Source of the DNA: Adiantum capillus-veneris
Lineage: Eukaryota > Streptophyta > Polypodiopsida > Polypodiales > Pteridaceae
Reading direction: 5' to 3'
DNA: 64,000 nt
Assembly: GCA_014529385.2 (NCBI GenBank)
Contig: CM043964.1
Coordinates: forward strand, 8,257,497 to 8,321,496
Position 1 is the stretch's first letter. Every line of letters begins with the position of its first letter. Of the stretch, positions 59,111 through 64,000 are shown in pieces. The notes beneath the pieces are model-generated. The model saw only the letters and a list, made by a program, of their open reading frames with translations. It had not been told where the DNA came from and did not search any database. The translations under genes and the position numbers were made by a program.

Positions 59111-59439
59111 CGCTCCGCTCCCATGATAAAAAAGTGAGCAAAGGGATGCCAATCAGGTGTATTTGAATCCTAGATGATTATTCAACAGTTTAAGGGCTTG
59201 CTAACAGGCCAATTTTAAGTTAAAAGTGTGCCAGATGCAGCTCTAAGGGCCAAAAGATGTCTTGGTAATGCTAAACACTGAGTATGCTTGAGTGGTCATA
59301 GCTGGGATTTTATGAAGTACTTGAACGGCTCTACATGCATGTATTTACGGCTCATCAATTAGAGCTACAGTAAGACGTTATGACAGTTTTAAGTTGAGTC
59401 AGTAGCAGATCCGTACCCAGACGTGCTGATAAAAGGTCA
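59111..59439. other. Nothing recognised
   Basis: No ORF, repeat or terminus could be supported between the gypsy fragment and the PPR remnant. Confidence 0.45.
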
Positions 59440-60130
59440 AAGATGATAGGAATACATAGGTCCAAGGTGCTCACTTCCAGGAGCATGTTGATCTTTCCAA
59501 TTTGTCAATCGGGGTTTTGGGGCTGGCAAGATATGGCCAGTTTAAGTATCACGAGGGGCTGGTTTGGAACCACCCTGGTCGCCTTGATTAGTCAAGTTCA
59601 TCTGGTAATTTTTGAGCTTCAGACAGATTCTATGAGCTAGAGCCGTCAAAGAAGAACTGGCGGCAACTAAAGGCCCGTCTCCACTAGCAGTGTATTTTCG
59701 AGTTGGCCAGTATCCAGGCTTAATGTAGTGTACTGCCGACATGTGCGCCAAATGTGGCCGATACGAAAGCATTTTGCCTTGACGGACACTTATACTTGCA
59801 TCTTGAAAGCTATGGTGACATTCAAAGCACTAGAGCGGGAAACAGAATTCAAGGTGATATTGCTAGTCAAGAATGTTGGAAAATGAAGACGTGCGAGGCT
59901 TTGCTTTGGTCAATATGTATGCCAAATGTGGTGCCCTTAAAGAATCTAAGGGCCGTCCACTAAACTGTGGCCAGCCAACGGCCATGGGCAAAATGTTTAC
60001 CAAATGTGATGCCCTTCTAAATTTATCCAAGGGGCCTCAACCAATGGCCGCCCAAAGGCAACCAAAGGGAGGCCGCCCGCCCAATAGTACAAGGGGCCAA
60101 CCTAATTTTAATAGGGTGGGAAGCCATAAG
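59440..60130 (+). pseudogene. PPR gene remnant (copy C)
   Basis: Short plus-strand blocks in different frames: ADMCAKCGRYES (59736-59771), LESYGDIQSTRAGNRIQGDI (about 59806-59865), then LENEDVRGFALVNMYAKCGALKES (59876-59947; read in parts). MYAKCGAL is a hallmark of PLS-type PPR proteins. Frameshifted and truncated by the LTR at 60271. Not the same as copies A and B. Confidence 0.65.
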
Positions 60131-60625
60131 AGACTAAAAAAGAAAAGATGGCGTGGAAGTTGCCGACAGCGACCAACAATGTCGCAGGAGGATAAAGGAC
60201 TTGCAGTCGTATCCATGTTGCTGGGACAAGCCCGATGATGAAACGAAAAATGATAGTCTTGCCGGCACGATGTCGTGCTGTGACACGTACATAGTGGGAA
60301 CGCATGCTACAAGATCTATCTTGTAACTTTTTAGATACATAATTATCTTTCCTACAATGTACATATGCATATTTAAGTATAATAATAAGCCTTCTATCTC
60401 ATCCTATTATTTTTCTCAAGGTAACCTATCCTTACTTTACCATCAAAAAATACTATGGGAAAAGCTCAATAGCTCCGCCTCTTTAACTTGGGGCAAAAAG
60501 CATTGATTCTTTATTTCTACTATCTCATTATCATCTCACACCCTAGCTGGATCCTATATCAAGGGTAAACTCCAATATATATATATTCTATGTATTTTTT
60601 ATACTTTTCTTATATTTCTTTTTAA

Positions 60626-61947
60626 CACTAGGTTGGTAACCTAACAGGACATAAAAGTGTCCTTTCAGGGTTTTGAAAAAAACCTCCAAAACCATAGTAG
60701 ATCCACTCATTTTGTAAAATCCTTTCATGAGCTTATAGTTCAAGGCCTACTACACATGGAAAAAATAAGAAACTTGTAAAATTTCTCATCTTTTGGTCAC
60801 ACCAAGCCTCCAAAGTTGATGGACCAGTGCATTTTTATCAAAACAGTCATTTCTTACGTTTTGTTGCATAAAAATAAGATTAGGGATTTTTGTAGGACTT
60901 GAGATAAATTCCCTAGTTAACTTCAATGGGTTGGTGATCAGAACATATGATTGCTTCTCACTCACTATTTTATGTTTTGCCAAAATTAATAGGTACAAAA
61001 AAGTTGAATTTTTACCATTCTGCAAACCTATCATCAAAGTTTCTATAGCCACGCTCAATACAAATAATATATGCATGTTTTCTTAGTTCTCTATTGTCCT
61101 TTATGTTCATAAGGAGCCATGGAGCATGTCAAAAGAATAATACATCTCTTACCAAGGGCAATCTTGGGGACAAAGATGAAGTGCTAAATACAGCAAACAT
61201 GAAAAAACTGGGTTCAACATTATGAGTTGTAGAATCCGATAGAAACTATTCAATATCTAGCCAAATTTGATCCTTATGACTAGATATGGTTACTACCTAC
61301 AAAATGCATGTAGTTGTCACAAGAAACTAACAATATTGAAAAAGCTATACTTGATATACTAGAATGTTTCGTTTTCTTTTATAATTGAAAAAATCAACCA
61401 TCGTTGTGTACTATGCAAAATAGGGTATTAGGTGCCCCAAAACTCAAGGGATATTAGCTTTATGTTACAATATGCGACATAGAAAATAAAAAATGCATTT
61501 GGATATCATGAAATCCACCAAAAAAATCATAAAAGTGCTAAAATTGGCTAAAAAACAGGATTTGTCAATTTTTGTAATTTGGTCATAACTTACAACTTTA
61601 ATATTTATTTCTCCCTAGAAGCATCAGGACATGTTGAGGACTACTAAATATAGTTGTCTAGCATTATAGACCTCACAAAAATAAATTCTAGAGTGGTATA
61701 GTTACAAAAAGTTGAAAAAAAGCCAAAAACAAGACCCATTTTTTCACACAGTTTAGGTTGTGAAATGTTGTGCAAGGACAAGGTTAAAGATGGAATTAAT
61801 ATTCCAAAAAAATGTCAAGTTTTTTTCAGCTCACAAGACAACTTTCTAGATAGATAGCACCTCAAAATCCATTTTGAAACTCTTGACATAATTCAAGGAA
61901 AATGGTCACTTAATAGGACATAAAAGTGTCCCATTACCAACCTAGTG
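60626..61947. mobile_element. 1.3-kb non-autonomous DNA element inside the LTR
   Basis: Ends CACTAGGTTGGTAA and TTACCAACCTAGTG are exact inverted repeats, flanked by TTAA on both sides (60622-60625 and 61948-61951). The sister LTRs read TTTTTAAATAGC without interruption at this point, giving the empty site. GGACATAAAAGTGTCC occurs near both ends. The interior has no convincing ORF. The TTAA flank allows a 4-bp TTAA or 2-bp TA duplication, so the superfamily is open. Confidence 0.85.
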
Positions 61948-62418
61948 TTAAATAGCTACTAGGAGGGAATCAAATCCTAGTGGGACACTAGGTGGCATGA
62001 TTTCAAAGATACACTTATTTTAATGCATTATTGCAAGCATGATTACAAAACTTTGTCAAGGAGCAATGTCATGCTTTCATATGGCATGAGGTGTCCTTGG
62101 AATTAAATGAAAGTCTAGGCTAAGGGGACGACGGGAAGACTTTTGCTGCCAGAAATGGACCCTATTTTGATGATTTTTTTACACAAGGTTCCAATCCGAA
62201 TTGGAAAATGATTTTAAAATGAAAATCATAGCTAATGAGCGAAAGTTTCTGCCCATATTTTTACTTTTTTATTTGGAGCCACGATTGAGGAGATATGATC
62301 AAAATACTGGACCCTAGTCTGTCCACATCATGCAGGGACAGCTCATTTCCAACTTTTCCAATTCCTATTCACACTGGCTCCTCTCTTCTTGTGTAAACCC
62401 TTGGGGGTTCCCTTCACC

Positions 62419-62425
62419 TATAAAA
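62419..62425 (+). promoter_or_regulatory. LTR TATA box
   Basis: CACCTATAAAAGGGGACC, matching the minus-strand TATA boxes of the sister LTRs. Confidence 0.65.
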
Positions 62426-62970
62426 GGGGACCTCTTCTTCTTTGAAAACGAACTCAAGCATTCAAGCCATTGATGAGAGGAATTATTGAGGGAGTGAGTA
62501 GTAATGCCGAATTGTACTTAGCCATTAACATAAGCCCAAGCCTAAGACTAGCCATTCTTGTACTCTATCCTTGGAAGATCAACTCTAATCAACGAAGGTC
62601 TTGGACTTGGCGTATCAATCAATGTTGAATTCTACCCTCTTCTTCTCTCTCCATCAATAATGGTGTCGAAGGGTTTGTCAAGTAAGATGTGTTCTACATT
62701 GATGTTTTCTTGATTTCTTGTTGCTTTCTTTTTCATCTCTAATCCAACATATATATATATATCTAATCGCATCTCCTTAACCAAATTCTGTCTCTTTCAC
62801 TCTTATTAATTCATCCTCTCTACAAATTTTAGGTTCTCCTTGCTACAGGTACATCTCTCCCCATAGTATCCTTATTGCCTACGGGCAAGAATAGGGCTTG
62901 GGAGGGAAACTCTCTTCTCTTCTCTTCCCTTATCTTCTCTCATATCTACATTTCTCACATACTATCCTAG

Positions 62971-63189
62971 ATGAATAACCCACATGATGATAATTTCTAT
63001 CGCTTTCACTCTGTACGATCTATTAGAATTAACGTATGGATTAGCCGTAAAATACACTTTCAACAACGTATAGTGTTTCTCTTTGGCCCAGAAAGGCTCA
63101 ATGAAATAATTCTATCACCGGATCCCATCATACTACCTCTCATAGACTATAACTTTTCTTTTGAAGTAAGCGTAGTTATCTTGCTATGA
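62971..63189 (+). CDS. Small LTR-encoded ORF A (72 aa)
   Basis: MNNPHDDNFYRFHSVRS at the start and ILPLIDYNFSFEVSVVILL at the end. It lies about 550 bp downstream of the TATA box, in the leader of the expected transcript. Its TGA overlaps the ATG of ORF B (ATGA at 63186-63189). Conserved at the same place in the two sister LTRs. Related in sequence to ORF B (shared FLFG/SLFG..RLN.I, P.ILP.I.Y..S..V). No known domain. Confidence 0.5.
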   Translation: MNNPHDDNFYRFHSVRSIRINVWISRKIHFQQRIVFLFGPERLNEIILSPDPIILPLIDYNFSFEVSVVILL

Positions 63190-63398
63190 ACCAAGAGGAT
63201 TTGTACACACAATTAATCCCAATCACTAGACAAAATATATATATTATGGTAAGCACAAAACTACAACTCCAAAGAACAATTCGTAGCCTATTTGGTCAGT
63301 CAAGATTGAATGCCATTAACTCATCTATTAACCCTTTCATATTACCCATGATACGATATGACCATAGCCTTGATGTTTTCATTTTCGTATTGTTTTGA
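63186..63398 (+). CDS. Small LTR-encoded ORF B (70 aa), overlapping ORF A
   Basis: MNQEDLYTQLIPITRQ at the start and ILPMIRYDHSLDVFIFVLF at the end. It overlaps ORF A by four bases and resembles it over the C-terminal 45 residues, suggesting an internal tandem duplication that diverged. In both sister LTRs a 1-bp deletion cuts it after 40 codons. Unknown function. Confidence 0.5.
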   Translation: MNQEDLYTQLIPITRQNIYIMVSTKLQLQRTIRSLFGQSRLNAINSSINPFILPMIRYDHSLDVFIFVLF

Positions 63399-63600
63399 CA
63401 TTCTCTTTTGTGTTCTTTCTTTGTGTGTGTGAGTGCAAGAGAGAAAGAGTGAGTCTTGTTTGATTGCACTTCTTTACAAACCCTAGTCTTCATGGCATCT
63501 ATGGTTTAACTCCTTCATATAGTTTTTGTTCAGTTCTCTCACAAACTCTCACAGCCATAAGCCCGGTGCTTTCCTGGCAAGACCGCAAATTTCTCGACAT

Positions 63601-63812
63601 ATTTTTGGTGAACCCGACGCGAATCTGCTAGGGTGAGAGTTTGTGGGTAACCATGGGTGATTGTGTTGAGCAACAGGGTATCCATTTTTACCCAGCAACA
63701 ATGCAAATTTTTGGTGAACCCGACGCGAATCTGCTAGGGTGAGAGTTTGTGGGTAACCATGGGTGATCGTGTTGATCAACAGGGTATGCATTTTGACCCA
63801 GCATTTGCAATG
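63601..63812 (+). repeat. 106-bp tandem duplication covering the primer site and gag start
   Basis: Unit 1 (63601-63706) and unit 2 (63707-63812) share TTTTTGGTGAACCCGACGCG, GAGAGTTTGTGGGTAACC and ATGGGTGAT. The duplication doubles the primer site and creates an upstream 29-codon ORF (ATG at 63653) that ends in TGA before the true gag start. Confidence 0.9.
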
Positions 63813-64000
63813 TTCATGCAACAACAACATGCTACTGAAAGAAGGGATATTTCAACAACGAAGGCCATACAAGCGGTCGTCAACAGAATGGATCAGCTCA
63901 ATGGAAAAGATGTAACCAAGTACTTACGCGAGTATGTGAAGGAGATGGAGCTGCATCGCGTGTCAGAAGGTGAGATAATTCAAAGCTTTGAGCTAGTTGT
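63759..64000 (+). CDS. Gag protein, N-terminal part (runs off window)
   Basis: Frame open from ATG 63759 to the window end (80 codons). MGDRVDQQGMHFDP at the start, then QAVVNRMDQLNGKDVTKYL, REYVKEMELHRVSEGEI. The start follows the LTR and primer site. The pattern G-x-D/P...YL..YV.EM.L resembles the first ORF of the pol-less element (12554-11814). The start at 63759 was chosen because the upstream ATG (63653) runs into a stop. Confidence 0.65.
   Translation, partial: MGDRVDQQGMHFDPAFAMFMQQQHATERRDISTTKAIQAVVNRMDQLNGKDVTKYLREYVKEMELHRVSEGEIIQSFELV

Larger units (their letters stand above)
60271..64000 (+). mobile_element. LTR retrotransposon, 5' LTR, primer site and gag start (cut by window end)
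   Basis: The LTR (60271-63599, TGTCGTG...CTCGACA) is of the same family as 8152-10226 and 12604-14663 but in plus orientation, and is enlarged by an insertion at 60626-61947. It is followed by TATTTT and TGGTGAACCCGACGCG, then gag from 63759. The internal region continues past 64000, so this may be the autonomous relative of the pol-less element. Confidence 0.85.

Noticed and set aside
60786-61076. 96-aa minus-strand ORF inside the TTAA-flanked element
   Set aside because: AT-rich frame with no transposase motif; likely chance.

Overview
This window looks like transposon-dominated nuclear DNA of a land plant. The reasons are plant-type CACTA transposases with GT-AG introns, Ty1/copia and Ty3/gypsy retrotransposons primed by plant-type tRNAs, decayed PLS-type pentatricopeptide-repeat (PPR) genes, a heavy-metal-associated isoprenylated plant protein (HIPP) fragment, and very long GA/CT and AT microsatellites. 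A fern-like or other large, repeat-rich genome is my guess; the sequence does not prove it. I see no intact host gene, tRNA, rRNA, CRISPR array or prokaryotic feature.

Layout. 1-3740 is the right part of a CACTA element (CACTA-1), an internal-deletion derivative that ends beside a 43-bp minisatellite (3753-4330). 4550-5322 is a remnant of a small copia-type element on the minus strand. 5340-16018 is a minus-strand Ty3/gypsy element with gag, a leader and a 5' LTR. Its leader carries a recurring near-perfect 24-bp palindrome and is split by a complete pol-less LTR element (8152-14663) with 2-kb LTRs. 16040-17372 is a decayed plus-strand gypsy reverse transcriptase. 19433-37082 is CACTA-2, bounded by matching CACTACAAGAG ends and a 3-bp target duplication. 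It carries a captured HIPP fragment and a two-gene transposase set, and it is itself split by a gypsy fragment (about 23.4-27.5 kb) and a very young copia element (27748-33197).

The DNA flanking CACTA-2 recurs inverted and unoccupied at 53690-55735, so the window holds its own pre-insertion site. 37083-38836 has a gypsy 3' end followed by a PPR pseudogene. 39816-44944 is an older, broken copia element. 44959-46326 is a kinase-like pseudogene. 46641-49268 is a non-coding LTR element. 49-53.7 kb is mostly unrecognised decayed DNA. 55111-59110 is a minus-strand gypsy pol with an extra retropepsin-like segment after the integrase. 59440-60130 is another PPR pseudogene. 60271-64000 is the 5' LTR, primer site and gag start of a plus-strand relative of the pol-less element at 8-14.6 kb.

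How the parts relate. The insertion order can be read from the nesting. Gypsy plus PPR flank came first, then the inverted duplication and the CACTA-2 insertion, with the empty copy preserved, then copia-1 (its LTRs differ at one base). The most unusual coding signal is a pair of similar small ORFs that overlap by ATGA inside the long LTR family. The pair is intact in the LTR at 60271-63599; in both LTRs at 8-14.6 kb the first ORF is open and the second is broken.
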